Source of the DNA: Promicromonospora iranensis
Lineage (GTDB): Bacteria > Actinomycetota > Actinomycetes > Actinomycetales > Cellulomonadaceae
NCBI RefSeq assembly: GCF_028994775.1
Contig: NZ_JAJQMN010000003.1
Coordinates: forward strand, 372,001-436,000
DNA: 64,000 nt
Reading direction: 5' to 3'
Made by a program: the position numbers and the translations under genes. Of the stretch, positions 63,866-64,000 are shown one piece after another. How positions within the stretch are numbered: the first letter of the stretch is position 1; each line of letters opens with the position of its first letter. The notes beneath the pieces were generated by a model, which worked only from the letters and a program-made list of their open reading frames with translations, ran no database searches and had not been told where the DNA came from.

Positions 63866-64000
63866 TCAGATCGGCGTGTGCCAGCCACCCTTGCGGTACG
63901 CCGGGGTGGCGACGGCCAGCACGACGAACGCGGTGACACCCGAGCCGAGCATCACGGCCGACATGGCGACCGTGTCGCTGCCGAGCAGCCCCACGATCGG
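63866..64000 (-). CDS. C-terminus of a membrane protein, cut by the window edge
   Basis: The last 44 codons are inside the window. They encode two hydrophobic stretches (MSAVMLGSGVTAFVVLAVAT) and end AYRKGGWHTPI before TGA, which looks like the end of a transporter, possibly an MFS protein. Family not determinable from this part. It precedes the phosphodiesterase gene on the same strand, with a gap of 64 bp, and might be in the same transcript. Confidence 0.65.
   Translation of the reverse strand, partial: PIVGLLGSDTVAMSAVMLGSGVTAFVVLAVATPAYRKGGWHTPI

Overview
The window comes from the chromosome of a high-GC actinobacterium. Gene content and synteny point to the Cellulomonadaceae/Promicromonosporaceae neighbourhood: a secreted GH10 xylanase with a CBM2-like tail, the block pncB / clpS-DUF2017-murI-Rv1339-like-rph-rdgB, prfB-ftsE-ftsX-M23-smpB-ssrA, a compact actinobacterial tad pilus locus, many GTG starts and many apparently leaderless genes. 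The family assignment is inference; no rRNA is present to test it. All genes appear chromosomal, and I see no phage, IS element, CRISPR array or tRNA.

Layout. 0-5 kb: small membrane proteins, a two-gene monocarboxylate (acetate/pyruvate-type) symporter and a LytS/LytTR two-component system directly behind it. 5-7 kb: a sulfotransferase and a DUF3054 protein. 7-17 kb, mostly minus strand: rdgB, an inserted divergent MFS/HxlR pair, rph, a small membrane gene, an Rv1339-like metallo-hydrolase, murI, DUF2017, clpS, pncB, a DEAH-type helicase and DUF3039. 17.4-18.8 kb: a leaderless AAA ATPase. 18.9-25.2 kb: an amino-sugar operon, transcribed ROK regulator, solute-binding lipoprotein, two permeases, ROK sugar kinase, nagB. 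25.5-28.5 kb: a DUF4349 lipoprotein and an MFS-MerR operon with a MerR-type long-spacer promoter. 28.6-33.6 kb: GH20 hexosaminidase, N-acyl-D-amino-acid deacylase, D-amino-acid ammonia-lyase-like PLP enzyme and RidA. 33.7-38.1 kb: a secreted S33 tripeptidyl aminopeptidase, propionyl-CoA synthetase and an aminoglycoside-phosphotransferase-fold protein. 38.1-41.5 kb: a DUF222/HNH nuclease with microsatellite repeats and poorly conserved small genes next to ssrA. 41.5-48.6 kb: ssrA, smpB, M23 peptidase, ftsX, ftsE, an inserted alcohol dehydrogenase, prfB and an ankyrin protein. 48.6-55 kb: the tad locus, split by the xylanase gene, with a cluster of four DnaA boxes at its head. 55-58.7 kb: an aminotransferase, two LysE/ArgO exporters and a LysG/ArgP-type regulator. 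58.7-64 kb: two LCP cell-wall ligases, a phytase-like/GDPD phosphodiesterase and the end of a membrane protein.

How the parts work together. The nag operon plus the GH20/D-aminoacylase/D-amino-acid lyase/RidA group and the secreted S33 peptidase form a plausible route for salvaging amino sugars and D-amino acids from peptidoglycan or chitin; this is inferred from gene content. The most notable regulatory signals are the DnaA-box cluster before tadA, a 16-bp inverted repeat folded over the start codon of an LCP gene, paired palindromes before the xylanase, repeated TGTTA/TAACA half-sites before the ROK regulator, and a recurrent arrangement in which a -10 hexamer lies 6-7 nt before the start codon. 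Start codons were chosen by hand and a few may be off by some codons.
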